This document shows positions 21,961-33,699 of a stretch of 64,000 bases of DNA, piece by piece. How positions within the stretch are numbered: the stretch's first letter is position 1; every line of letters starts with the position of its first letter. The position numbers and the translations under genes are program-made. The DNA is from Persicaria tinctoria (lineage: Eukaryota > Streptophyta > Magnoliopsida > Caryophyllales > Polygonaceae): the NCBI GenBank assembly GCA_037127255.1, contig JBANSL010000005.1:4898001-4962000 (forward strand), in the 5' to 3' direction. The notes under the pieces are model-generated. The model made no database searches and had not been told where the DNA came from. It saw only the letters and a list, made by a program, of their open reading frames with translations.

Positions 21961-22304
21961 AGGAAAATGACCTAATTAAAATTCTCATAACAAAATGTTG
22001 AAATTGCACACCCATTTTTTTTCCTACTTTACACAACCACATCTTATTGTTGAAATTACACATCCACCTGTTATTTGTAAAACATTATCAATGACATGTA
22101 CTAGATAGACTACAATTGTAAGCCACAAAAACTGTATATTGTATCTCCAATTTCGCCGAGGTACACAAAACATGTTCTAGACTAAAACTAAAAGGAATTG
22201 CAAATAAACAAGTCCTACTATGTACAAAAAAAGACAGATGCCTTTTAATATCTCAACAGCTAAAACAATAGAAAGAAGACAAGGAAACAGCATTCGGTGT
22301 GATT

Positions 22305-25300
22305 TCAACCTTCTCTCCCAGAATCAGGATCAGAATCCGAATCTGCCTCTGAATTCTGAACTTGTGCATTAGGCCCTTCAATAGCTCGATTGACTCTTGT
22401 GGGTCTAGCCATCGGGTGCGTGACATTCCTCACCATCTGATGTGCTGTTTTGGTATAAAGAAACATTTTAAACATGCAATGATTATACAAACCATAATGG
22501 CAAGCAATATACTACCTCCGATCCAAAAAGATGTCGTTTGACTTTTTAAGACGTATTTTAAGAAGCTAAAAACTATATAATATATTAGCTTTTTTTTATT
22601 ATTTTTTATAATCTAATACTTATTACCAACAAATATTAAGTTGTAAAAAAATAATTTAAAAAAAGTTGATATTTTATATAGTTTTTAGCTCCTTAAAATA
22701 CGTGTTAAAAAGTCAAACGACAATCTTTTTGGATCGGATGGAGTACTAAGCAAAATTAAGTAATTTGAAGAACATATAAAGCAAATATATCATACCAGCT
22801 CCCATAACATTTAGGACGAGTCTCTTTGCAAATTGAAATTCTGCTTGGTGTGAGCTAACAAATCTTGTCTGCACGTTCATCAATTTATAACAAAAAATTG
22901 AGAATCACACAAAAATATGCTAGATGAGTAGTAAAAGAAAAAAAATTGAAGTAAAATGAATATCCTAAGATCATTTCATGATGATGGCAGGTTTGATAGG
23001 AAATGAACCATTGATGTTGGAGGGGAATTAGGCTCTATTTGGGGAAGTTGATACAACATTGTGGCTTTCAATTTTTTGAACTAGCAATTACATTTAAATA
23101 TTTAACTTGCTTTGGATGTTTCGCAAAAGCTTACTACTTTTTGTGCAATAATATAAACTAGGGGGGGGGCTTTTTCCCTCCTTTTGTTCACCAAAAAAAA
23201 TATATATATATAAACTAGGGTTTCACTATACCAATCCGCTATTCTTCACAATACAAGCTTAAAAGGAGAGTGCCATAATAAGGAATGATACCGCTTCACA
23301 ATAGAAAGCCCCTAGGGCGTAATCAAGTTTAGCTTGGTGCCTCAAAAAGAATGGACGCAAGTACTTCATGTACAACTGCTTCGATCCCTGTTACAAATCA
23401 AGCAGGCAAATAAGATAAGATAAACTCAAATAGAGATTTCCAAAAGCAATCTGATAAGAGCTTAAGTGGATACTCTCAGCACAAACAACACACACATTTA
23501 AATACGAGACAGCCAAAATGCACCAAACACTTGATAGGAGAGAACTCTACTTGGAGAACAAAGCATGAAGTCCTACAAAACACTTATATAATGGACACCT
23601 GATTTGCGCATTGCAGATTTGTAACCACTACTTTAGTAAATTTTCCAATCACTCCTTGTATGAACACGACTACACTAGGTACATTAACACTTTCATCAAT
23701 TAAAAGCAAATAAAACTGAAAAGGTTTAATAACCTATATTTCCTAACCACCCATGCCTGTCTACCTATTCCAAATAATCAATATATTCAACCTGGATCAT
23801 GTTTCAAACCATTCAAGTATGGTCCATGGAAACATACCACAAGTCCACAGCAGGAAGCTACGCTGGGGAAAAAACCTTCAAATGATACAGTATCAGTCAA
23901 ACTAGCAAGCAAGGGTAACCACTCTTTGGGTCAAGAATCGCGACACATCAGGGGAAAGAAATCAATTCTGAATGTAAATAGAAAAAAATAGTAATGAAGC
24001 TTACATCAGCTGATGGCAGTTGAAGCCACACCAGAAAAGCAAACTTCAAATGATAGTACATGGGTACCCTGGTGAAAGAATTGTTAGTCTTCCAGATGAA
24101 AATTCTTCTTAAGACAGGGTTTGAAAGTGTTGAAGTTGAACAAGAATACATAAGTATATTGACAGTGTGATACAAACAAATATGACACTATCAAGACTGA
24201 ATATATGCTTCGCAATATGATACCAGTTTAGAATCTTGTCTGTCCATATTTCAGCAATACTGAATGATCCATAGGCTGCACATAGTAAGAAGATCTATCA
24301 AACTTACTTAAAGATGAAATGTAGTCCTTTTTAATGATCAAGCTGATCACGTGCAAATATGCAATGCAAGAAGAGGCTGGTCATGAGACGTAAAAGTGTC
24401 CCTGTCAAGCATACTTTGAAGTATTACACAATGATAGAGAAAACCTATAAAAACTGACCTGCCCAATACAAAAGACACCGATGCTGCTCGTCAGGGTCTT
24501 TACTTTCAATTGCTTTAAATGTAGAGTACACAGGCAATGCAATTCCTATGGAGCAGCTGCAAAAAGTGAACAAACCAAATCAAAGAATGCTTAAATGACC
24601 GAACACATGCACAAAGTCACAAGGATCAAGATGAACAAAAAAAAAATGTAACACTAACACCTAGAAATCAATGTTTGACCAGGAAATAATCCACAAGTTG
24701 CAAAAGAAAAAAAAAACTTAAGAGAATTCCACTGTATCTACAAACTGCCAAGAAAATTGGTTTGATATTGCAAAAATAACCAAATTTTTTTTTTTTTATC
24801 ATTTTTAGCAAAGAAAGTGCCAAAATTTATGATTCAGTTCAGTAAGGAAACCAGGCAATGTCCAAAGTTCTCATTAGTTCTGGCAACTAAAAAATATGGT
24901 TCATAAAATTGGGCTTGTGGTGGTTTACAAGGTAACTTGTGAAGCAAAAAGTTTCAAAGCTCCCTCTCTTTCTACGAATTCTACATTGTGAATGTCTCAA
25001 AAGATTAAAAAAGCAATGTAGAGCTGGCTATTTTGAATTTTTGAGGAAGAAGGCTTGCCACATCCTATATTTTCTAAACCTAGTTAATTTCCAAAATACA
25101 GTCCCTTACCCACAGTACCATATAGCAGTTCCTCTCTTTAATATTTTGATGGAAGGTAAAGATCCACATTCCTTGAATTGAAGAACAAGAAAAACTGAAC
25201 CCAAATTTAGTATAAATAATCAATAACACTCATACATCTAACATAAAAATATATAAAAAATTGGCACATCATAGTAATTTAAATAGGTCAAAAGATTTGT

Positions 25301-26321
25301 CAAGATTCATCCATATCCAGAATACAAATTTAGCCATCCTTGTCAATCACTACCAAGTCTCATGCTTGCAGGATACAACTTCCTAATCCTTGTATTCACT
25401 TAGAATCCCACAAACAACCTCACATAATAAATATTTGCCTATGAACTTTCTTCAGCCCACTTCAAGGGTTTCCATTCTGTATGGGAGGGGATTGAAGGAA
25501 ATGTTAAGAGGTAACTCGATTCAGACTTACCATGCTGTTCGAAGAACAATGTTTGAAGAAACTGGGCTAAAAAGAAGCTTCAAACCAACCTGCATTGTAG
25601 AGAGTGTGAACAATCCACTTTTTAGACCAAGTACAGACAAGGAGATATGGCAAAAAATCCAGTTGTTTACTATCACATCCCTCTTGCTATTCCTTACATT
25701 GGTATCATAAAGTCAAAATATATATAAAAAAATCTCCGTAAAGAGGCCAACTCTTCTCCTATCACCACCTACTATCAACCCCTATATTTTCTAGATCATA
25801 AACCAAAAAGTAAGTTGACATCCCACGCAAATTCTAGAACAAATGATCGTTCTCCACCCCCAAACCTCACAGTTTCCTCCACTTATTATCTTAGTATCTG
25901 ATCAAATTTCCTCAAATCCTTCTACAACACATAAAGGACTACATAAAGAAGCATCTCTCCAAGTTTCTGTCATTCAATCCACCTAACCTAAACGATCGAC
26001 CATAGCAACCACCAGAAGATCCACTGAATCCCTAACAGCACAATTTCAGTAAACTCTAACCTCCAACGAACATATGATGACTATAAAAACCTGTTTCGTT
26101 ACAAATTAATTGCTTAATCCAAGCGCAATGTTGCGTTCAATACTAGGTCTAACACAATCTTTCATAAGATCATGGAATAGTGACAGGAATAATTGCAATT
26201 TTCGGTCAATTACAAGAAAAGTGGAAACAAACTACGCACAATATTAGAAATTAAGCAAATGAATGCAGAGAAAGAAGAGAGATGCGACCTCTCCAGGAGC
26301 GCTGCCGCCGAGGAAAGCCAT
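22305..26321 (-). CDS. HVA22K: HVA22k-like TB2/DP1/HVA22 family membrane protein
   Basis: Exons on the - strand: 26321-26289, 25589-25531, 24556-24459, 24275-24224, 24068-24005, 23387-23292, 22868-22796, 22444-22305. All are GT-AG and phases close, giving 204 aa. HVA22 proteins are the plant relatives of yeast Yop1 and animal REEP proteins, which shape tubular ER and act in vesicle traffic. Visible: membrane hairpin segments SSNIVLRTACCSIGIALPVY and YHLKFAFLVWLQLP, the family signature YSTFKAIESKD, and LRPFFLRHQAKLD. The acidic tail (EADSDSDPDSGREG) is typical of the k/i-type members. Introns are long; intron 7 (between 22796 and 22444) holds a Stowaway. The match to plant HVA22k is strong, with several conservative changes (VPMYYH for the more usual FPLYYH). 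Confidence 0.92.
22512..22743. mobile_element. Stowaway MITE in HVA22k-like intron
   Basis: The ends CTACCTCCGATCC and (inverse of right end) CTCCATCCGATCC are flanked by TA. The inverted arms are about 70 bp (GTCGTTTGACTTTTTAA...). 232 bp, non-coding. Confidence 0.85.
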
Positions 26322-26464
26322 GAACAGGTACGGAGAGAAACGAAGAGGATGCAGAAGTTCTGAGATCGAATTTAGCCCTAAAGTTGCTTCGGATTCTCAG
26401 AATTTCTCGCACACTTCGATTCAACTGTAACTGATAGTAGAAAAATACGGTAAACACTAGCAAG

Positions 26465-26539
26465 TTTTATTTTATTTTTTGGTAAATTACATAAATTCAC
26501 CCGAAAATTATGTGTTTTTCACAAAACCACCCTAATAGG
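26465..26539. other. possible MULE terminus upstream of HVA22k-like gene
   Basis: GGTAAATTACATAAATTCACCC followed by GTGTTTTTCACAAAACCACC has the composition of plant Mutator-like terminal repeats. It has been split by the hAT element at 26540; similar sequence (TGTTTTTCACAA) resumes at 26941. The partner end is not identified. Confidence 0.35.
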
Positions 26540-26926
26540 TAGGGTTGTTATATGAACTGAACTCGGCTCGGCTCGGGATCGGCTCGAAAAAGTTTGACTC
26601 GGGATCGGCTCACTTATTTAAACAAGCTAAGCTTGAACAAAGTTTTAAGCTCGGTTGAAAGCTCGACTCGTTCGAATAAAGCTCGAATAGCTCGAATTCT
26701 ATGGAATTTCTAAAATTTCCCTTAAGTTAACATGTTATAACCAAGTAGAACTACTTAAAACTCGAAAAAAGCTCGGTTCGAGCTCGTTCATTTCCTAAAC
26801 AAACCGAGCTTGAACAAAATGAAAAGCTCGTTTAAAAATTAGGTTCTGCTCGGCTCGAGCTCATTTAACAAACGAACAAGCTTGAACATGTCAAGTTTGA
26901 CTCGTTCGGCTCGAATAACACCCCTA
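26540..26926. mobile_element. hAT MITE with 8-bp target duplication
   Basis: The 8-bp duplication CTAATAGG is perfect at 26532-26539 and 26927-26934. The termini TAGGGTTGTTA and (inverse of right end) TAGGGGTGTTA differ at one base. The interior is made of GGCTCGAGCTCG-type repeats. 387 bp, non-coding. Confidence 0.88.
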
Positions 26927-27186
26927 CTAATAGGAGGTCCTGTTTTTCACAACAGAAGGGATAGAGGTAAGGATCAAAACCAAGACCTCCTATTAGTCTC
27001 TCTCACTCCTTATCACGACGGAGGCGAGAATTAAACCTGAAACCTCCCATTAACCCCTCAATCCCTCCTACAGAATTCGAACTCGGAACAGCGTCCGATT
27101 TGAACAATTACAAAAATGATTGTGCTACTACAACTTTTATAAAATGAAAGGAAATGAATACGTAAAATTAGAAAGTAAAAACTTAA

Positions 27187-27545
27187 TAGCGTTTTTTTTT
27201 TTGAGAACAAGCCAATCCATCACTCCATTTCATTAAGCAAGTATGTAACAATGTTAAATGGAAGTCCCTGAAAAGAGAAAAATAATGAATTAGAAATAGG
27301 CCTAATCGAAGCTAAACCATGAGCCACCCTATTCCCCTCACGTCGGGTATGGGACCAAGTGATTGAGTCGAACACTTCCTCGCGACCCTTTATCGCAGCA
27401 AGTAGATTGTACAGGGGTCCTAGTCCATCACAACCGTGTTGTAGTTTGTTCACCAGAGCGAGGTTATCAGTTTCAATATGCACGGTTCGCACACCCCTCT
27501 CTCTCGCGAGCGAGGTTATAGCGTTGAAGTTAAAGGGATTTGATA
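27187..27545 (-). mobile_element. LINE 3' end with RNase H-like fragment
   Basis: The - strand frame 27492-27220 encodes VHIETDNLALVNKLQHG and TWSHTRREGNRVAHGLA, the pattern of the RNase H domain (RVT_3) at the C-terminus of plant L1-type elements. It ends in a stop and then an A-tract (T-run at 27190-27201 on +), as expected at a LINE 3' end. Strongly 5'-truncated. Confidence 0.75.
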
Positions 27546-27982
27546 AAAAGTTTTGAATTTGTTAAATGACTATGGAATATATACAACACTATAACATGTT
27601 TAATTGTTTAAATGATCTTCACAATATTTATTTTTGTGCATTGAATATTACTATGTTCGAGTTTAAATTCAATGTCGCTCAAATCATTATGTTTTTTTCC
27701 CATAATTTTAAGTTAAATCGTGTTTATACTGATTTAATATCAACACCAAATCAATATACTGTTAAATGGTTAAAAAAAAGGGTTTTAAAACATTATAAAA
27801 GAGTTTAGGCTATGTTTGTTAAAAAGATAGCCAATATGGTAGCTGGTTGAAACTTGTGAATTAAAAAAAATCATAAGTTCCGAAAAATTTGGTAAGTACA
27901 TGATGAAAAACTATGATTCCAACTGCTAATTAAACTAAAATATTATATTTATTTCATTTAAAATTATATAATATCAAAATCA

Positions 27983-28324
27983 CAAGTTCCGAAAAACTAG
28001 CAACCTCGAAGGTTTGCCATACAAAAGTCTTAATTTGATTATATATAAGCTAGCGATCATGCTCGATCAACTAATTACTACAAATTTTTTAATTTATAAT
28101 ACAGTAATTTATTGTAAGTACTGGTATATGATGAAATTAATTAATGAAAAAAACAAGTTCCGAAAAACTAGCAACCTCGAATGTTTGCCATACAAAAGTC
28201 TTAATTTGATTATATATAAGCTAGCGATCATGCTCGATCAACTAATTACTACAAATTTTTTAATTTATAATACAGTAATTTATTGTAAGTACTGGTATAT
28301 GATGAAATTAATTAATGAAAAAAA
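27983..28324. repeat. 171-bp tandem duplication, almost identical copies
   Basis: 27983-28153 and 28154-28324 match base for base except for about one substitution (CGAAGGTT against CGAATGTT). Both start at CAAGTTCCGAAAAACTAGC. Because 171 is a multiple of 3, an apparent ORF runs through both copies; it is not a gene. Confidence 0.92.
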
Positions 28325-28445
28325 TGAGGGGCGATTCGCATGGATAGACCAATTTTTGAAATGGTTTGTATAGATAGACCACTTTTTGGACAAATGTAAA
28401 AGTGGTATATGGGTCTACTTTTGCAAAAAAAAAAAAAAAAAAAAA
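28325..28445. other. MULE-like terminal segment with poly(A) run
   Basis: It contains GGATAGACCA, GTATAGATAGACCAC and AAGTGGTATATGGGTC words followed by a long A-run (28426-28446). The words resemble the AAAATACCAC termini of 11951-13642 in style but not in sequence. The opposite end is not found. Confidence 0.3.
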
Positions 28446-28679
28446 ATAGTGACCTCTTGGGCAGGTTAGAGGGAACATGTGAAGAGGGAAAGGCTTATGG
28501 GCTTTGGCGCCAAAAATTGTGAGGGGATGAGTGATTGAGTGATGTGATGTTGAGTTTACTTTTACCATTTTATATTGTATAAAAATGGAGGATGGGAAAA
28601 TACTTTCATTTTTTTCTCTCTTTTCTCACATCTTCTACAACATAAACTTACCTGGAGAAAGAGATTGAGAACGTTCCAC

Positions 28680-29709
28680 CATTGAACACAAGTTGTCGGC
28701 TTGCAGTTTCGGTTGCAGAGCACTTGTCACCTTCAGTTGGTGTTGTTCAGCGTCATGCGTCTGGTCTGTTTCTCTCACATAGTAAGTATGCTGCTGAGAT
28801 TGTTGTTCGGGCTAAGATGGTCAACTGCAATCCTGTCGATACATCCAACAAGCTCAGTGCTCATTCTGGTCATTTGGTTGATGATCCCACATTGTACATG
28901 AGCCTCGTTGGTGCTCTTCAGTATCTCACATTCACCAGACCTGATATCAGTTACGTCGTTCAGCAGGTCTGCTTGTTCATGCATGCCCCAAGGGAACCCT
29001 AATTTCAGGCCTTGAAGCGGATCATTCGGTACATCAACGACACTCTCGAGCTCGGCACCACGATCACCCCTTCCTCTAAGCTTGACCTTGTTGCTTACAC
29101 TGATGCGGATTGGGGTGGTTGTCCGGACACACGTCGTTCCACGTTTGGTTACTGTGTCTTCCTCAACGACACCCTTGTGTCGTGGTCAGCCAAGCGTCAG
29201 TCTGTCGTGTCTCGCTCCAGCGTTGAGGCCGAATACAAGGGTGTTGCCAACGTTGTCTCCGAGTGCTCTTGGCTCTGCAATCTCCTTCTTGAGCTCCATT
29301 GTCCTCTTCAAAAGGCCACTCTGGTCTACACTGACAACGTCTCCACCGTCTATCTGGCTAGCAACCCAGTCCAGCATCAACGCACAAAGCACGTTGAGCT
29401 CGATCTCCACTTCGTCCGGGACAAGGTTGCCATTGGACATGTCTGCGCTCTACATGTACCATCCTCTTATTAGTACGCTGATATATTCACCAAGGGTTTA
29501 CCTCGGCAGTTATTCATTGATTTTCGGTCCAGTCTCACTGTACGGACTCCTCCAGTTTCGGCTGCGGGGGTTTGATAGATTACATAGGTCTTATATTGTA
29601 TAGTGGACCCAAAGGCTCAAAATGCTCAATACCTTTGTAACCTATATATATGATTATCAATGAATGGAAACCCTCAAGGGGGACTTTACATCAATTCCGC
29701 TATTCTACA
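28680..29709 (+). mobile_element. 5'-truncated copia element: RT tail, RNase H and LTR fragment
   Basis: One frame runs from 28682 to about 29550. It shows GLFLSHSKYAAEIVVRAKM and FTRPDISYVVQQVCLFMHA (RT end), then TDADWGGCPDTRRSTFGY and SRSSVEAEYKGVANVVSE (RNase H), then FTKGLPRQLF. Two stops break it: TAA near 29001, and TAG near 29474 where YADIFTK is normally preceded by Gln. A G-rich purine stretch near 29562 is followed by TGATAGATTACATAGG, a likely LTR start, running to about 29709. Everything upstream of the RT C-terminal part is missing. It is a different copia family from the 1-5714 element. Confidence 0.85.
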
Positions 29710-29879
29710 CTCATGTTAGTGATCAGAATCCCCGTGTCACCTTGGTTTCCCATAAACCTTTCTTCTCATATGCAAGGGGTAAGTGTATTTGGCGAATTAC
29801 TCGTTAGATATGTCATTAGATACCGATTGATAACATTTCTTCTCGTCTCTGATATCATTTTTCGGGTGAAAACGCCTTG

Positions 29880-30698
29880 GTATGCGTCACACTCATCTTC
29901 GGTGGTTTTTTGGTGTTCGAGGGAGGCGGATGGGTGATTGCTGGTGAGAAAACGCACAAGAATGTCATGATAAAAGAGGGCATCGACTTTAACTCTTTCA
30001 AAAAGTTGATCGGCCTTAAGGTCGGCGATGGTGCTTTATATGAATAGTGGATGTTGTCTTACGTACCAAAGTCGAAAGAAGGGGGTAATCCGATCATAAT
30101 AGTTGATGATGACGACTTTGAGGTGTTTAAAATTTTGAACTCAAAGTGTGAAGAAGATTCGTGGCCCCTTGCGATATATGTTGGTCCATTGCAGAAGGAG
30201 GGCTTTGAAGTAAAGCAACCTGTCTGGGAAGAACGATTGAGTGGGCCACCTTCCTCCCCAAAAGTGGACGATTTGACTGAGATTGTAATAGATGAGGCAG
30301 ACGGTAAAGCACAACAAAACCCCGTGTCTCTAGATGTTGTGTTATATGATGGGGAAAAGGTGACCACTGTCTTAGGGAAGAGCACGGAGCTGGTTGCGAC
30401 GGACACTGACACGGTTAAACAATCAGGTGACAGGGTACAGAGTATGGATGTAATTGAATTGAGTGACACGGATACCTCGTCAGGTGACATGGGTGACATG
30501 GGTCAGGGTTTGGAGGTGATATCCATTAGCAGCGACGAGGAGGATAACGATGGGCCAACCTCCATAATCAAATTTGGGGTCTCGGACAAGGACGAAGGTT
30601 TTGAAGTGAAGCCCGAAGAAGACTGGGATGATTTGGAGTTGTTCGGTGCCAAGGAGGACACGAGTGAGTTTCCCCATGTGAAGCATCGTCGTTCATAG
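29880..30698 (+). pseudogene. Mutator-like transposase N-terminal domain with acidic tail
   Basis: In one frame: FLVFEGGGWVIAGEKTHKNV, KEGIDFNSFKKLIG, a TAG stop at 30045-30047, then WMLSYVPKSKEGGNPIIIVD and DDDFEVFKILN. This is the pattern of the PB1-like N-terminal region of many plant Mutator-like transposases: a beta-strand start, a short FxxFKKLIG helix, then YxxP...P.II..DDD. The following 150 residues are acidic and Ser/Thr-rich (SGDMGDMGQGLEVIS, SSDEEDNDG), the usual linker before the MULE core. The stop at 30698 comes with no core transposase or zinc-finger region, so this is a broken piece. Identification rests on pattern, not on an alignment. Confidence 0.5.
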
Positions 30699-32330
30699 TT
30701 GTGTTCTTCTATTGGTGGTCCAACGACTTACCTTAGAAGCTAGGTTTTATTTTGCATTTTCAGTTTATGGCAAGGGGTTGGACCATTTTGATAGGTAAGT
30801 GGTTAAGAACTTCATAATACTTTTGGGAACGGGGTAAGTACTTGGTAGTAATTTTTGGTCAATGTACATATGACAAACTTTATGTATGGTGGGTTGTATT
30901 TTGCCCTGACGACTTTTTCTGGATCTCACTTGTCATTTGTTTGATTTTGATGATTTAGAATTTTGATGGTCTGCCATTTTCGTAAGGAATTCGCCCATGT
31001 CCCCTTTTTGTATACCCATGTCACCGGTTAGATTTCACGTGTCACAGTTTGGGGTTTCACTTTAAATTTGTTTTAGAAATAAACCATGTCACCTGTTTGT
31101 ATGATCGTGTCACTTGAAGGATTTAACGTGTCTATTTTTCCACCCAAACATTTTAAATCCAAGTATATGTTAGTAAAGAAAGCCCCAAAGTGCACAAGAT
31201 GTTCATAAAAGACTAACATGTACTGACCAACCAATGTCATAAAATACTACACCTACTGACTAACGGAGATCATAACATCCTACGAGTTTTGTTCAACAAA
31301 GTTTAGAAAATACAACCCCAACAAAGTTCATAACAACCTAGGGGTATGAAAAGTACGCCCTGATAAAAAATACAACCCCAACAAAGTTCATAATAGTCTA
31401 CCATGAAAAGATGGAAATAGCAAGCAACTGCCTCTACACCCCGATGGCAACAGATAGTCCATTGACGACCTTCTCTGACCCTTCTCATCCCTTTAACAAC
31501 CAATAGTCCATTGACGACCTCCTCCAACACTTTCATCTGCATTGATTAGGTTTTTAGCATCACTCATCGGACTAAGGTGAACAAAAGCGTTCAGAAAACA
31601 ACATTATCTGAGCTGGGTATGTCAAAACTCATTTATAATTCAGAAACAAGCCCAATTAAAACAGAAAACGATATTGTTGTCCAGCAACCAATGAAATTGA
31701 AATAAAAAAAAAACAAGAGAATGACATCAAAGGGAATATGTGGTATTCGTAAGACTATTCAAATTCATATCAGATTCTAATCGTTGCTTAATTTCATATC
31801 GAAATGATTAGAATAGTATCATTTAAATATCAATATTTACGTGTCACCTTGAAAATGTCACGTGTCAGAGGTCCATTTACCCTTGTCACCTAAGTTATGC
31901 AGATTCTGCAGAAAACGAAGATATGCGAATGAATGACATACTTTCTCATCCAATTTGAAACCCATGTCACCAAATTTCTCTTTCAAACAAAAAAAAATCC
32001 AAATGAAACACGGCTCAAACCTCAATCGTTCTTCTTCAATCACCCATCAAATCATCCCCCCGTATCCCAATTTCAACTCCCACCATTGTCAATCTCTTCG
32101 GCTTTCCTAAACCCTAACTGCAGATTTTCCCTAACCATACCCGAAAACCACCCTCCTCATCCTTCAATCGCACCCACCATTGTCACCCCTCCACAACCCA
32201 TCACTCAACCCACCATTGCCCTTCAATCCCTAAACCTCATTGCAACTCCTTCACCCACACACCCGACACCCCACGTTCGCACAACACGGAGAAGAGAAAG
32301 AATGATTTAGAGTTGACGGAAAGGAGGTGT
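30699..32330. other. non-coding remainder of MULE-like block, GTGTCACC-rich
   Basis: The GTGTCAC word occurs repeatedly at 30985-31130 and 31840-31975, each time beside short AT-rich stretches. At 31303-31545 there are two local duplications: AAATACAACCCCAACAAAG at 31310 and 31368, and ATAGTCCATTGACGACCT near 31452 and 31503. 32030-32330 is C-rich (CACCCA, CCCTAA), resembling the interior of the Pack-MULE at 11951. No intact gene is seen. Confidence 0.45.
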
Positions 32331-32488
32331 ACCTTTATAGTCCGGCGGCGGCGTTCTACGCTCTCCTCCACACTCCGACAGCGGTGGATCCTCTCCGGCC
32401 TCCTTCCTTTCGAAATCGTCGGTTGAAATGGAGAGAGAGAATTGAAAAGGATAGAGAGGGAGAGAATTGAAATGGAGAGAGAATAATA
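32331..32488. other. GC-rich segment ending in GA repeats
   Basis: CCGGCGGCGGCG and CTCCGACAGCGG words are followed by repeated GGAGAGAGAGAATTGAAA. It may be a captured exon fragment; the open frames are short and unrecognised. Confidence 0.35.
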
Positions 32489-32539
32489 CTCCCTCCGTCC
32501 AGGAAAGGATGTCTTTGTAGAATTTTTCACGGTTACTAA

Positions 32540-33478
32540 GGGCATCTCCCACCCTAGGCTATAAAATGGGGTTTAGCCTTTTTTTTTCCCATCATAGGCC
32601 AAAACCCATTTTGATCAATTTTTGTTTGGCCTATTTCTAAAATGAAGGCCAAATTTGACTTGAAAATTTATAAGGCTAAATGTGAATTCCACCATTTTTT
32701 TATTTATTTTTAATTGTTCATTATTAATATAAATTTATAAATCACACAATTAATTGTATATAAACTATCTAATTATAATTTTTATCAAAACTAAAAGTTA
32801 TAGTTTGTAAAGATATTGATGAGTTCTTTGATTTGACTATAATATTTAATATGTTTGGATTATATTTGCATAAATAATTAATATCTTTATAAAAACATAT
32901 TCATTTTATATTATTACATCTTCATCAAAATCATATCTCATAAATAAATATCGAGTTGCATAAATTACTATATTTGAAAATAATAATAAAAAATCCCAAA
33001 ACACAACAAAACCATAATATGAAGTAAATTTATAAATAATACAATTATAAATCTATATATTATATAGTTATGATTTCCTATTAAAAATAAAATTTGTAGT
33101 ATTGTTAAGATATTCAAGAGTTCTTCGATATGACTATAATATTTGACATATTTGAATTATTATTGCATAAATAATATTTTTAGAAAATGACATTACTATT
33201 TTTTTTATTATAGATTCATCAAAATTATAATAAAAAATAAATATTTGAGAAGAATTCATTGTTAATTCAAATCGAAAGGATAACGATAGAATCGAATGAC
33301 GAAAATGAGTGTGAAAGTTTTAAATAACATGAGTATTCATAGAAAAGTTGCCTGCCAAATTTGGCCTATGGTGGGAACAACAAAACCATTTAATAGGCCA
33401 AAAGAGAATATTATATAAAATATTCTCTTTTGGTATGCTATTTCACTTAGCTATTATAGCCTACGAGGGAAGATGCTC
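32540..33478. mobile_element. Tourist-like element nested in Stowaway
   Basis: The ends GGGCATCTCCCACCC and (inverse of right end) GAGCATCTTCCCTCG, both continuing into TAGGCTATAA, are flanked by TAA on both sides (32537-32539 and 33479-33481). 939 bp, very AT-rich, no ORF; large for a MITE. Confidence 0.8.
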
Positions 33479-33580
33479 TAAGGAAGCTAAAAATAGAATT
33501 TTTTTTTGGGTAAAATAACAACGATTGGGTTCACTTGCTACAAGAAAAGCACACTAATTATTCGGGTAGAGTGTGCTCAC

Positions 33581-33696
33581 CTGAATTCTTTCCTAATAAA
33601 AAAAAAAGCACACTAATTACATTGAGAAATGTAGTGAGTAGGGGAAGAAGTTGAAGAGTTGCCGGGGGGGGGGGGGGGAGGAGCAGTGCACTCAAC
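33581..33696. other. LINE-tail-like segment and G-homopolymer
   Basis: CTGAATTCTTTCCTAATAAA followed by an A-run (33583-33608) matches the 3' tail of the LINE at 41405 (inverse strand). A run of about 14 G lies at 33664-33678. Confidence 0.5.
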
Positions 33697-33699
33697 TTA

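Noticed and set aside
24939..25710. ORFs on + in the HVA22k-like gene
   Set aside because: They lie within introns or opposite exon 2 of the - strand gene; the 25531-25589 part is explained by exon 2.
28014..28373. 119-codon ORF with an internal repeat
   Set aside because: It exists only because the 171-bp duplication is a multiple of three; AT-rich, no homology pattern.
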